From positions 160,701 through 224,700 of the forward strand of contig MEHQ01004485.1 in NCBI GenBank assembly GCA_008828725.1: a stretch of DNA of 64,000 nucleotides. Direction: 5' to 3'. The position numbers and the translations under genes were made by a program. The notes under the pieces were generated by a model. That model was not told where the DNA came from, ran no database searches, and saw nothing but the letters and a program-made list of their open reading frames with translations. The stretch comes from Saccharina japonica. Lineage: Eukaryota; Sar; Phaeophyceae; Laminariales; Laminariaceae. Positions 42,551 to 53,886 of this stretch are shown in pieces. Numbering within the stretch: the stretch's first letter is position 1; every line of letters begins with the position of its first letter.

Positions 42551-42886
42551 AGGTAATATTTGGGATGAAACAAAACCCAATCACAACAACAACAAGAACA
42601 ACAACAAAACACGCAATGTCCATACCGAAATAAACAAAGTATGTAATTCCTCGTACACTGAGTACTGTACACTGTACTAGAGAACGTGTTGGACACACCA
42701 AGTTTTCGAGGCGAGCAGTTTGTTGTAAGGAGCATTGCCCAGCCGGCGCACATATTATCTCCCACAAGTGGAAGCACCCCCTGTGTGTGGTCTTCTCTGC
42801 TTCCTTTTATATATATCGCGTTATTATGCATATATTTGCATGCATATCGTGTACCTCATCTGCTAAAATATTTCATTAGGGTACTA

Positions 42887-43859
42887 GCCAAAATTAGGTA
42901 TACCTACGCCTTTCGAGCCATTTATAGGTACGCGGCGCATCGCTCCCGGGAAAAGGCTTCCTGGTCCCGCCTGATACTCGGCCTGCGCTCAATCGTACCT
43001 AGGAATGGCTTAACAGGCCAAGGTTAACCTATTCTCAGATATTAAACTTCCGCGTTACCTGTTGTTAGTTTCAAGTGTACCTATAAATGGCTGGAACGAT
43101 CACTTTTTGGCAACTGAAATATAGACAGATGGCCACACCAGATGCCGGGACTGTCAACCCACCGAACGCACTTGTCAACCAGCTGACTGTACCTGTCAAC
43201 ACAAACGACCCAAAATACTGTCAAACAGGACGAACGAAGGTAACGCCGCAGACAACACAGGTCCCCTAACAAACTGAGGCGTGGTGGCGGTAGTGAAAAG
43301 CCTCAATCAATAAGAGGGCAATTCACCACTACACTCTTCTCGGATTATACTGGCAGTACACGAGCGTACCCCCACTACTAAGGTACCTATGTACATAACT
43401 ACTCTAGGGCACCAAAGGAACACAAGGCAAGCTGAGCTTCACGAAGAAATATAAGAACATCGTCGGGTGTGGTAGGTAACCCGTGTTGTCTCTGGCGTCA
43501 CCTGCGTATGTACTATCTGGCGGTATTTTTGGGTTTTTGTATTGACCGGTGCGGTCAGCAGGTTGACACGCGCAGTCGGCTGGTGAACAGTCCTGGCATC
43601 TGGTGTGGCCGTCTGTCTACATTTCAATTGCCAAAAAGTGATCGATCGAGCCATTTGAAGGTACACTTGACGCCAAAATAGGTGATGAGGAAGTTGAATA
43701 GCTAATAATAGGTGTACCTTGGCCTTTAGAGCCATTTTGGTAGGTATACACAATAGAGCGCAGGCCCAATATCAGGCAGGGCCAGGAAGCCTTTTCCCGG
43801 GTGCAATACGCCGTGTACCTATAAATGGCTCAAAACTCGTAGGTATACCTATTTTTGGC
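42887..43859. mobile_element. Foldback element, about 1 kb, TA-flanked
   Basis: Left and right arms are inverted copies of about 400 bp (42887 to about 43270 against about 43469 to 43859) around a short loop. The ends are GCCAAAATTAGGTATACCTA and its complement, each flanked by TA. Both arms contain CCCGGGAAAAGGCTTCCTGG-like sequence and a CACACCAGATGCC block. ORFs in the arms mirror each other and are not credible genes. Confidence 0.75.
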
Positions 43860-44094
43860 TATTTTCCATTTGGCAATCTTCGCCCTTATTTGCTCTCTTT
43901 TAGCTTGGAAGCCCTTTCATTACTGCTTATCCCTCTGGTGTTAAAAATAACTGACAGGTACCAGGTACAGGTATGTGTTTAAGTGGTGGTCCTTGTATAA
44001 AGCTGCACAATGATTGTCAGATGACAAAGAAAGAGAATACTATACCCAGTAAATATTAATGCTAAGATGATATTTTATCCCATGTATTAGTTTC

Positions 44095-44280
44095 GCCCTT
44101 CTTTTATCTTCCCCTCTTTAATCGTCACTCAGGGCCGGGATCACTGAATAGGCTCTTCTCCTCCATCCCCACACGCGTACGTCCCTTGCAATTCTATCGC
44201 GATATGATTAATAACTTTCTTTCCTCGTTGACTCGTGTCGAATTCCGCCTACCGGTACCCACGCTACGCAGGTGTAGTTT
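44095..44280 (-). mobile_element. R2 body fragment
   Basis: GGGCCGGGATCACT...CTTCTCCTCCATCCCC...CCTTGCAATTCTATCGCGA...CTCGTTGACTCGTGTCGAAT, immediately left of the R1 copy. Confidence 0.55.
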
Positions 44281-44439
44281 TTTTTTTTTTTATAATATCA
44301 AAATTTCATCACCGTGGCATTTGAAAGTATGGTGCCAATGCTATAAATAGTATAACTTAAGGGGCCCCTTCGGTCATGATGAAACTAGAGTACTTAAGTG
44401 TTGAAAAATATATATTCTTCATTTTTTTTGCAGCAGCAA

Positions 44440-45833
44440 CAAGGGCGCACAAACAAAAAAGTTTTCGACACCACACACCCAAAACTTTATTTTGGACCTC
44501 TCAAGGGGGGAGGGGGGGTACGACGGACCCATTCCCCCCCTCATAACGCCACACAACTTCCTATATAAAACATCCCTATACTAAATCCTATATAATACCA
44601 AGGGGGGCACAGCCTAGGGGGGTAAAACAGTCCACGCAGCCCCCTAAGAGCGGACAGGCGCCGACCGTAGAAGAGACAGAGAGAGAGGGAGAGAGTGATC
44701 ACGATGAGCACTGTCTCCGTGGTGGAGGGAGCCCTATCCAAGGCCCCCTTCGCAAAGAAGTCTCGTTGCTTGAGGCCTATCAGCGGCGTCAAAGCTCACG
44801 TCATCGACCCCATGCACTAACGTACCCCTGAAGTGCAAGTTTTGCAGCCCTGCAGAGTGGGTGTGGAAATACTGCATGTCCCATCACGTAGAAGGGCAGC
44901 ATTCCACTTCGTTGGCTCTGAACATAGCAGACCCCAACACTGCGAGATTCGAAAGCAGCTTTGACGTAAGCAAGACAGAGAAGGAGGCGGTGGCGAAAAG
45001 GATGCCAAAGGGCAAGGCTGCCAGAGCCCCCGTAGCACGCCGAACGGTCTCCCAGCAGAAGAGTAAGGGTTCCATAGCCCCCGCAGCACGCCGTAAGGTC
45101 TCACAGCACGACGGGGGGTCAGATGAGTCAGACGACTCAGAGGAGGAGGAAGAGGAAGAGGAGGAGGAAGAGGAGAATGAGTCAGAAGAGGAGTCAGAAG
45201 AGGAGAGGGACGGGGGGGGGCGGGAGGAGGAAGAGCAGTCGGAAGAGAAGAGGGACGGGGGGGGAGGGGAGGAGTAAGAGGAAGACGACAAGGACGACCG
45301 CAAGGATGAGAACGAAGACGAACAGCCGGGGGGACGAAGGGAAGGGGGTGAAGGAGGGGAAGGGGGGAGCAAGAGGGGACGGGCGGGGAGTAGCAGCAAC
45401 GGTAGCGAGACACCGGGCGAGAACGTGGGAGAACCCGTGCGCAAGAGTAGGCGGGGCAGAACGATCACGCAAAGCGTTCGCCAGAAAGATCTTGGCAGTC
45501 TTCGATGACTACATTTGTGCGATCATTACGTTCCTCGTCGTGGAGTGTTTTCCAGGCCATTTGACTCTATCAAGCACGATGGCTTGTTTTTGTGACTGAA
45601 ATATTAAGATCTTTGTTGTGATTGTCTAGGCACACCTTAGTGGAGCGTTGTATCCAAGCAATGTTCTATCTCTTAATCAAGTACCTTGAAAGACCTTTTT
45701 GTGTGAGAGTTGGTGAGAGGGGAAAAGCCAAGAAATTCACCCAAAAGGAAAAAAAAAAACTTTTTTCGGCCCTCCGGGGGGGGAGGGGGGGGGGTATTGT
45801 GGTGTGCGGGATAACTTTTTTTGTGCGCCCTTG
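44440..45833 (+). mobile_element. hAT-like transposon nested in R1
   Basis: 1,394 bp with terminal inverted repeats CAAGGGCGCACAAA / TTTGTGCGCCCTTG. A 7-bp target duplication GCAGCAA (44433-44439 and 45834-45840) fits the uninterrupted R1 sequence CAGCAGCAATAC. CA-GGG-type ends plus a BED-like zinc-finger ORF suggest the hAT superfamily (inference; 8-bp duplications are usual). Confidence 0.75.
44704..45508 (+). pseudogene. Broken zinc-finger/acidic protein of the nested element
   Basis: A 38-codon frame from ATG 44704 ends in TAA at 44818. A second frame, open from 44774, holds LKCKFCSPAEWVWKYC followed by three His, a C-x2-C...H-x(4-5)-H pattern like BED fingers. It then has Lys/Arg-rich and long Glu-rich tracts. 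That frame stops at TAA 45275-45277, but the same frame continues open in an acidic then Gly/Arg-rich tail to TGA 45506-45508. A frame break and an internal stop mean it is probably dead. No transposase catalytic core is present. Confidence 0.6.
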
Positions 45834-46539
45834 GCAGCAATACTATTTCTGGTATAATAACACCATATCAGTACTCCTTACGGAAAACGGCATAGCTCCG
45901 GTTCTAATGCTCAGATCTTCGCCCGTCGATACGTTTTAGAGAGCCTAGATCATGGCCAACATGTGTGTCTCGGGAGGCATATCGATCAGACGCCTTGTTC
46001 GTGACGAAAAGTGCCTCTTACTCGAAAACGACTCGCCATACCCCTGGTACCCAAGACGAATTTGAAAAATGTCAGTTTCTCAGGCTGCTGATACTGTTTT
46101 TTTTACTCAGATTTTCGACGAGGACACCGAGCACTATTAATAGTAGGGGAATGTACCTGGGCCTCTAGTTCGACCGCCTGTAGCGTCCTACGTGGCCACA
46201 GCAGAGTGTAGATACCAAACAGGAGCTCCGAAACGATCAAAATCTTGCTGCGGAGCACTTTCGTTTCGTGATGCAAACACAGCAATCCTTGCCCTCCCTT
46301 GCAGATGCAAGGGTTCCAATACGTCCTAGAGACTATAACGAACAAGTTATACGTTTGACGGGCGAGGATCTGAGCATTAGAACCGGAGCTATGCCGTTTT
46401 CCGTAAGGAGTACTGATATGGTGTTATTATACCAGAAATAGTATTGCTGCTGTAAAAAAAACGAAAAATGTATATTTTTCATCACTCAAGTACTCTTGTT
46501 TCATCATGACCGAAGGGGCCCCTTAAGGCAGTGAGTGTG

Positions 46540-46720
46540 TGCGTGTTCTTCACATCAAACCTTCCTTTCTACCCGTCGACATCCAGCACACCCAGTGTCC
46601 GTGCCAATTCTTCATCCTAAAAACGGTACCAGTTATGTGGTCACAAAACTACGACACAGAGATACTACGCTCAGTGCAGCAAGCAGAGCAGACAATGCAA
46701 TGCCATATACGACAGGCAAG
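46540..46720. repeat. Inverted repeat arm flanking R1 copies (left)
   Basis: Reverse complement of about 49440-49588: shared CTTTCTACCCGT...CATCCAGCACA, GCAGCAAGC.GAGCAGA and AATGCAATGCCATA. Both arms border an R1 end, so the two R1 copies sit in mirror context. Confidence 0.65.
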
Positions 46721-46976
46721 ACCTACCCTGCTAGCAATCCAGGTGCATTCATGAGAAAAAAAGAGAAAAAAGAGAAAAAGCGAAAAGGAAAAAATAATAA
46801 AAAGTAAATATACTGAAGCAAATCAACAATCAAGCAACCAAACAAAAAGCATGACAAAATAAAGGTAACATAAATAAGTAAAACAAAGTAAATGCAGCAA
46901 ATGATGCTAGGGGCTGTAGCATCGCTGTCGTGCCCCCCTTGAGAAGCAACAACAGGCCATACAACAAGCAAAAAAA

Positions 46977-47018
46977 AACAAACAAACAAACAAACAAACA
47001 AACAAACAAACAAACAAA
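46977..47018. repeat. (AAAC)n microsatellite
   Basis: About ten uninterrupted AAAC units. Confidence 0.95.
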
Positions 47019-47514
47019 GGGAAAGACCACCAGAAATACCCAGGGAAAAAAAAAAAAAAAAACCCAGTTCGCCATCCGCCAGGCCAGGTAGTACTTCTTT
47101 CTCATCACAGGGATAAGAACGAGAGTAACAATGAAACTAAAAAAAAAGACGAGACGAAAAAACACAACAGGGCCGCGTTCGACGCGGCTACAGAGAGGCA
47201 GTGTGCATGCACGACTATATCTCAAACTACTGCTGACCCTGTGAGCCAATCAAACCAAACCAATCGTTAATTGTTTGTCTGGTACACTTGTTACGTGAAC
47301 CATTACCTCGAAAATACGTTAAGCTCTACTGCCTCAGCGGCAGACAGGTACAGTAGTTACGTAGTAGGTCGTCCATGTCGTATTTTAGAATACTGCTGCA
47401 CGAAATGTTACTGTTTTCCGTTTGTAATGAGCTCGGCCGGCGATGACGATTCTCCACTCTCCACGGATGAGCCTGTGTTACTGACGTAGCGAGATTGTTC
47501 GCGTTTGTTCCATT
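47019..47514. other. Spacer without supported gene
   Basis: Poly-A run and short ORFs only. Confidence 0.4.
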
Positions 47515-48571
47515 TTAAGGGCCCCCTTCGGACACAGCATATTCTTGCAAATATTAACAATACAATCAGATAGCATATTCTTGCAAATATTAACAATACA
47601 ATCAGATACAATCGTATGTTTTCTTTCGGTTTCCACTGGTTGCCATACAGTTTACTGCGATATTTTCCTCCTTTTCATAACTGGCTAAAAATGCATCGCT
47701 CTATACTTCTACTGCTCAGACCTGCTCCCTCTGAGGTGTTAGATAGCGTAGTAGATCAAGGTCAACATCCATTCCTGTCTCGGAAGCCGCATCGATCAAA
47801 CGCCTTTTTCACCACGAATTATGACTCTTACCCAAAACCAACCCGCCATACCCCTGGAACCCAAGGACGACTTTGAAAAATGGCACTTTCTCCGGCTGCT
47901 AAGGGTCGTTCTTATCGAGCAGCTTTTTTCCATCACTTCCAATATTTCTATAATAAAAAAGACATGAATGTTGGAAATATTGGAAATTCTATTCAGTGGG
48001 CAAAACGTTCGGAAGGCTTCACGTTCCAATAAATGGGAAAACAAAATAGAATACATGGCAATCTAGAAAATTGCGCGAAAGAAAATGATTGGAATTTTGG
48101 AATTTTAGGAAAATTAGGAAATATACGGCTCCGATAAGAATGGCCCTAATACTATTTTAACCCGAATTTTCGACGAGGATGCAGAGCACTAGAAGGTGAA
48201 CCTACCTGGACCTCTACTAGTCGACCGTCCGTGGCGTCCTATGTGGCCACAGCACAGTGTAATTACCAAACGCAAGCTCCGAAACGATCAATCAAGGATC
48301 TTGCTACTGAGCACTTTCGGTTCGTGATGCAAACACAGGTAGGTCTGCCTCCCCTCATATCTAAGAACCCCAACGTCTCCTAGAGACTATCACAAATAAG
48401 CTATACGTTGGTCAGAAGCAGGTCTGAGCATTAGAACTGGAGATATGCCGTAGTCCATAAGGAGTACTGATGCGGTGTTCTTGTACCAGGAACAGTATTG
48501 CTGCTCGAAACATATACATTGTTTTTCAACACTCAAGTACTCTTGTGTTATTTTACAGAAGGCGCCCCCCA
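47515..48571. mobile_element. R1 element with insertions
   Basis: Left end TTAAGGGCCCCCTTCGG. The right end is diverged but recognisable (TCAACACTCAAGTACTCTTG). It contains a 36-bp tandem duplication (47539-47610, units AGCATATTCTTGCAAATATT...) and a nested MITE. Confidence 0.7.
47903..48146. mobile_element. Small MITE with TAA target duplication
   Basis: 244 bp, AT-rich. Inverted ends GGGTCGTTCTTATCG / CGATAAGAATGGCCC flanked by TAA on both sides, interrupting the R1 sequence GGCTGCTAATACT. TAA duplications with GG-type ends suggest PIF/Harbinger (inference). Confidence 0.65.
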
Positions 48572-49209
48572 ACGTGTTAACTGGTTCACCTCCGTTAAAC
48601 AAACACGAATTTCCTTTGGAAATGTTTTTTACTCGTAACCGCCTACTGGGTTCCCAGGAACCGCTCTAAAACATTACCAGTATCGTTTTTTATGACCACA
48701 TAATCTATTCTCCTCATTGCAGTCACACAACACGTGGCTTCCTGACCACAAATATTTTAATTTTCAAGGATGAAGCATCGGCACACATCCGTTGTGCCAG
48801 TATGGGCGGCGGTTAAGGCAATAATGGAGACGGCAGGGGGCAACGTTTCGTGGGGAAACCACGGCTGACGGAAGCAGGAAAGGAGGCGGCAGACAGGGTA
48901 GCAAGTAGGTACCACACGGAAAAACTAAAGAACCTGTCTCTACTACCAGCAGAAACCCCGCCTCGGCTGCCTGGAGGGTGAATTTGGTGTGCTTGGGTTG
49001 ACTAGCCGTTCCTTCGTTCTCAGTCTTCCTTTGGTTACTATGTTTTTTTTTTTTTTTTTTTTCATTTGATGTTGCCTGTCATATCTCCTCCGGGGAACGC
49101 ACGACACTACTTTTCTTGGTCTGTTCTTATCCTTTTTATTTGTGTGTTTGTCTCTTTCAGTGAAAAACTTATTATCCTTCTTTTTTGCGTTTTTTTTTAA
49201 TCTTTTTTT
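48572..49209. other. Spacer without supported gene
   Basis: Contains a poly-T tract near 49040-49062; no supported ORF. Confidence 0.4.
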
Positions 49210-49400
49210 CACGTAGTTGTATTGAGGGCAGGGTAGGTAGGCGCAATTTGACGAGAGTCAACGAGGTAAGGAAGTGCTGAAACCTTCCCGCGATACAAAT
49301 TCAAAGCACGTACCGTAGTGGGGGGGGGGGGGGAGAGCCTACGTAGTGACCCTGGACCTCGGTAACGACTGAAGCGGGATAGAGGACAGCGGGCCATGAT
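49210..49400 (+). mobile_element. R2 body fragment
   Basis: GGCAGGGTAGGTAGGCGCAA...GACGAGAGTCAACGAGG...CGCGATACAAATTCAAAGCA...GTGACCCTGGACCTCGG, opposite to the 56-62 kb copies. Confidence 0.6.
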
Positions 49401-49439
49401 AATAAATGGGATACGGGGAATAAACAAAGGTCGTGGTCG

Positions 49440-49588
49440 TGGTTTATGGCATTGCATTATCTGCTCGGCTTGCTGCATTGCAACGTAGTACCTCAGTGTC
49501 GAAGATTGGTGACCTCATAAACGGTATGTATACGAAGAATCTGCTCGGACACCGTGTGTGCTGGATATCAACGGGTAGAAAGGACAGT
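49440..49588. repeat. Inverted repeat arm flanking R1 copies (right)
   Basis: Partner of 46540-46720. A short direct copy of CTGGATATCAACG.GTAGAAAG also follows the R1 end at 50380. Confidence 0.6.
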
Positions 49589-50352
49589 TTAAAGGGCCCC
49601 TTCGGCCATGATGAAACAAGAGTACTTGTGTGTTGAAAATATACATATATTTCGTTTTTTTTACAGCAGCAATACTATTTCTGGTATAATAACACCGTAT
49701 CAGTACTCCCTACGGGAAACGGCATTTCTCCTGTTCTAATGCTCAGAATTTCGCCCAATGAGTAGTTTCAAAGAGCCTCGATCATGGTCAATGTTGGTGT
49801 GTCGGGAGGCATATCGATCAGACGCCTTGTTCGCCACTAAAAGTGCCTCTCACTCAAAAACGACTCGCCGTACCCCTGGTGCCCATGACGAATTTGAAAA
49901 ATTGTTGTTTCTCCGGCTGATGATACTGTTTTAACTCCAATTTTCGACGAGGACGCCGAGAACTAGTAGGTGAACGTACGAGGGCCTTTAGTTCGACCGC
50001 CCGTAGCGTCCTACGTGACCACAGAAGAGTGTATATACCAAACAGGAGGAGCTTGGAAACGATCAAAATCTTGCTGCGGAGCACTTTCGTTTCGTGATGC
50101 ATAAACAGCAATGCTTGCCCTTCCTTGCAGATACAAGGGTCGCAATACCTCCCAGAGACTCTAACGAACAAGTTGTACGTTTGTCGGTCGAAGGTCTGAG
50201 CATTAGAACTGGAGCTAGGCCGTTTTCCGTAAGGAGTACTGATATGGTGTTATTATACCAGAAATAGTATTGCTGCTGTAAAAAAATCGAAAAATATATA
50301 TTTTTCAACTCTCATGTACTCTTGTTTCATCATGACCGAAGGGGCCCCTTAA
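49589..50352. mobile_element. R1 element, uninterrupted reference copy (764 bp)
   Basis: Terminal inverted repeats of about 135 bp run from TTAAAGGGCCCCTTCGG to ATCAGTACTCC.TACGG, with the mirror image at the right end. Both ends carry TTAA. No ORF of substance. Long inverted ends plus TTAA suggest a piggyBac-type non-autonomous element (inference). Confidence 0.8.
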
Positions 50353-51230
50353 CGTGGATAATTCACGTACTGTAGGTGCTGGATATCAACGTGTAGAAAG
50401 CATGGGCAACAGTCATTCCTACTATTATCATTGCTGTAGGTATGAAACAAACACAACAAACACGGTTTGTGAGGTGTTTGTCACGATTCGTGATTTGTAT
50501 GCCATGGAATACGAGGGAAAACTTCACAATTCATGACGCCAATAGTTTGTTTAGCACAACCAGTTGGTCCCAGCAAGGAGCACAGCATTTACCCTTCGGG
50601 CAATACAGTCAAGAATATAGGTGGACGACACCTCATACTCACTTGCAGGCCGTTTAACAGGAACCGTTTCGCGGCGGCCGCATAAAGCTCCGGCGTCGAA
50701 CGATAGACCAAGACTACCTTGAGTTCAGGACTGCTGTCGGTGGGCATGGTGCTACTGCTGTAGCTCTTATCCGTATGTAGAACTACTACTACTGTAGCTG
50801 TAAACTCTGTTGGGCTGATCGGTGTTACTTGCAAGGTTAATTGCCCGCTTAAGAGTTTTTGAATGTTCTTCGTGCTCGCCCGGTGGCCACGTATGTATAC
50901 GAGTAGCTGCTACTAATATTACGAGGAACGAACGCCTGCTGCTGCTGTGTTCTCCCTTCTCAGCTTGCGACACCCCTGGTATTCCAAGTCAACGACAATT
51001 CTGAAGGGGAGCGTTCTATCTCGTATTATTTCGGCGGAGGTGTGCAGGCAAAGGTGTGTGTCGCTTCGAGTGGCATGGTGCGAGGTGCGAAGGGAGGAGG
51101 GGGTCTCCGCGTACGTCGGTATTTGTGTAGGGGGCATAGGGTGGAACTATGAAGTTGGGCCTCTGATTGGCCTAAAAGCGACAAAAAACCGTTGAAAGTC
51201 AAGCAGAGTAGACAAAATCAGGTGTATACC
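50353..51230. other. Spacer without supported gene
   Basis: Trinucleotide-rich tracts (about 50750-50790) and short ORFs; the last 90 bp are the dispersed repeat also at 40640. Confidence 0.4.
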
Positions 51231-51303
51231 CAGGGGGGCCAGGGATTCGGATACCATACACCTAATCCCCCCTCCCCCCCCCATAAGTATATTATATATT
51301 TAT

Positions 51304-51785
51304 AGGTTGGGTTGGCGTCGGTTGCCAACGACGCTGTAAAGCACGCCACTCGCTGCGTGAGCTAGACAACCAGGGTACCGTTTTTTTTTTTTTGGCGGTC
51401 ATCAAAGATGGCGGTCGAGTAGATCATTTGTGCGGGGTGGAGAACCTTTGTTCCGCACAAGGGGAATGGTCGTATCACGTAGTGTTAATATGGTAAGGCG
51501 TCCGCGAGGCAGTTACATAGTAAAACCCATTGCTGTCTCCGGAAGTGGCCACACCAGAAATTAAATTAACTCATTGAAGCTGTCGTCCATATGCAAGTCC
51601 GCCTCAGAGGCGGTTCTTAGCAGGATGCAGCTCACCCTCCATGCGACTCGCCCAATACCTCACGGCGCTTCGCGCTTAGTGCAAGCAATGTCTGCCTGGT
51701 TGGTGAAAACCCAACGTGCTCCGTCCCGGCATTGTAGGGATGCGAGGGTCTATGGTCATATGACTACGGCCGTGCACGATATGAG
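51304..51785. repeat. R3 dispersed repeat in the inverted block
   Basis: Homologous to the two intronic R3 copies of the LRR gene; present only in the left side of the block. Confidence 0.75.
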
Positions 51786-52267
51786 TACACCCGGAGGGCT
51801 CGAAAAAATATTGTTTTGCACGTTTTGATTTTTGTGTGTATCGGTGTACGTGATGTTGTGACAATACGGGAGAGGCGCAAACCTTCACAACGAGTACAAT
51901 ACCACCGTAACATTGGCAGTATGAATCGGTGCCTCGTCTGAGGACGGCATCCAAGTCGCCACCCAGCGGCAACAGAAAAACACACAAAGCAATCGCTTGC
52001 AGTGTTCGACTGCTGCAGCTGCGGGAAGCGCTATGCTGCTGTAGTGCCAATATTTACCTGTGCGAGCAAGGATGCTGCTGCAGCTCGGTGGTAAGGCAAG
52101 GAAACACAGCTACATCAGGTACCACAGGTACGCACGTACGTACGAGTATGATTATGCCAAATGACAGGTAAGGTGCTCGTATCTAGGATCTCGTATACTC
52201 GTAGGGTGTCAAGGCTTTGCCCACTATTAATACTAATGGACTGACTGGTATACTGAGGGTACCACAG

Positions 52268-52600
52268 CTATGCACAACAAACAACAGTCCGTGCAGGTCC
52301 GTACGCTGAATCGTAAGGGTTACAAACGATGCTACTACTGCTGTACTGTAGATTATGGTGCTCATGCCGTTGCTCGGAATAGTGGCACTCAGATTTGATG
52401 CTCTTCCGCTCATGCTGTCTGGCAAGTCCATTATTTAGAGCCTTGCCGCCGCCAAAGTCGTTCCCACAGCAGTGACAAACCCACGAGATATCCCCCTCTC
52501 CCACGACCTTCTTCAGGCAGTACTTATCTAGCCAAGCTTGCCGATCCCACGGCTCTTCAGGGCATTCTGGTCCACCTTAGAGCGAGCGCATAGCTCCTTT
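52268..52600 (-). pseudogene. Decayed transposon zinc-finger ORF, left arm
   Basis: Minus-strand frame: EEPWDRQAWLDKYCLKK upstream, then SWVCHCCGNDFGGGKALNNG and a His-rich stretch, a C-x2-C...H finger-like pattern. An in-frame TAA lies just upstream, where the sister copy in the right arm has a Glu codon (SSIEGG). Confidence 0.5.
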
Positions 52601-53162
52601 GTACCGTTTACTACTGCTACAATCGCTGTCACACTACGCAGCTGCGGCCTATATAGGTCGCAGTGCCACCCAGTAGTATTGTAGTACTATGGAAGGCCTT
52701 GTATCAAGCAGGGGGACGGCTCTCTACCGTCCCCCTGTTTTCAGTTTTATATAGTTATTGATATGGCGTAGAGGGGGGGGGCGCGGTGTCAGGTAGCCCC
52801 CCCCCCAGGGTCGAAGTTGAACAATTCGACGTGAGGTGTCGAAAAATATTTTACGGGCCCCCTCGGCATACCTGTGTTTTAATAAGGCAACAACAGGTAG
52901 ATAGAGGAGTTTTGAACCAATGGCAGGGCACGTGGGGTGCGTTTTTACTTGATTTTAAGTATGTACCTGTGTTTGGCCGGAAACGGACCAGGTATACCTG
53001 TTTTTGGCCGCTGCCCTTAATTAATCTACATTACGTGTGTACGAAGCTCAAGTCTGCTCAAGTAGTAAATTATTTTATTTCATCCACCCCAGCGCGTTTT
53101 ATGTTTCACAGGCACGATGCTAATATTAAACTCATCATGTTTCACGGGCAGGATGATAAAAC

Positions 53163-53190
53163 ACAACAACAACAACAACAACAACAACAA
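53163..53190. repeat. (CAA)n microsatellite
   Basis: About nine CAA units, followed by AGT repeats (53197-53217). They lie in a plus ORF (52786-53274) that I do not accept as a gene. Confidence 0.9.
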
Positions 53191-53886
53191 ACAGTAGTAA
53201 GTAGTAGTAGTAGTACGAGTTGCAGTAACTTCATTATGGCGACTCCTAAGTTTTGTTTTGGGAATTTCTTGTAAATCCTAGCCTGTGCCTTCCTCGTTTT
53301 CTTATTTATACTGCTTTAGGTGTATTGTACTGGCACTTCAGATACTGCTGAATTTTTGCCCTAATGTTTAATATGAATAAGGCAAAAACAAACTGCAGAC
53401 AAAGGTCTCAGAGCATCATCAGCGTTCCTAAAAACGTGCGTGCGCGTCGTCAGCGTCGTTGTATATTATTTTCCCTCTTGTTGTGTCAAAATTAATGAAT
53501 GTCTTGAAATCATGTTGTATTATAAATTAAAAGTAGTTGTTTGCGCGAAGGAGTCCCTTATTTTTCCGCTGTATTATACATTTACGAGCTGGACCAGCCA
53601 TAAAATGGTTTAAACGTCGGATTGGCCATGCCCCCATGAATACTTATTCGAATTTCGACTGGATTGTTTTACACGGTGTAGTTCATGCACTCATCGACAG
53701 GTTGACCTACGGCCCTATGCGAGGGTGGTCGATTTTTTTTTTTTCGACACCTCACGTCAAATTGTTCAACTTTTACGTTTTGACAGGGCGGGGGGGTACC
53801 TGAGACCATCCCCTCCCTCTATGCCTACACAAAACCTATATAAAATTGAACACAGGGGACGGTAGAGGGCCGTCCCCCCCCCCTGC

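Larger units (their letters stand above)
44357..46526. mobile_element. R1 element, complete but split by a nested transposon
   Basis: Both ends show TTAAGGGGCCCCTTCGGTCA (the right end inverted). Removing the nested element leaves about 769 bp, matching the uninterrupted copy at 49589-50352. The R1 core runs from 45834 to about 46390. Confidence 0.8.

Noticed and set aside
42358..42831. 157-codon minus ORF
   Set aside because: Built from an R2 fragment and an AAC-rich stretch.
44817..45468. Long minus-strand Ser/Pro-rich ORFs (194 and 198 codons)
   Set aside because: Shadows of the Glu/Arg-rich plus-strand tract; low-complexity codons keep several frames open.
52786..53274. 162-codon plus ORF with poly-Gln
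   Set aside because: The Gln run comes from a CAA microsatellite; the ORF starts in an inverted-repeat arm and has no domain.
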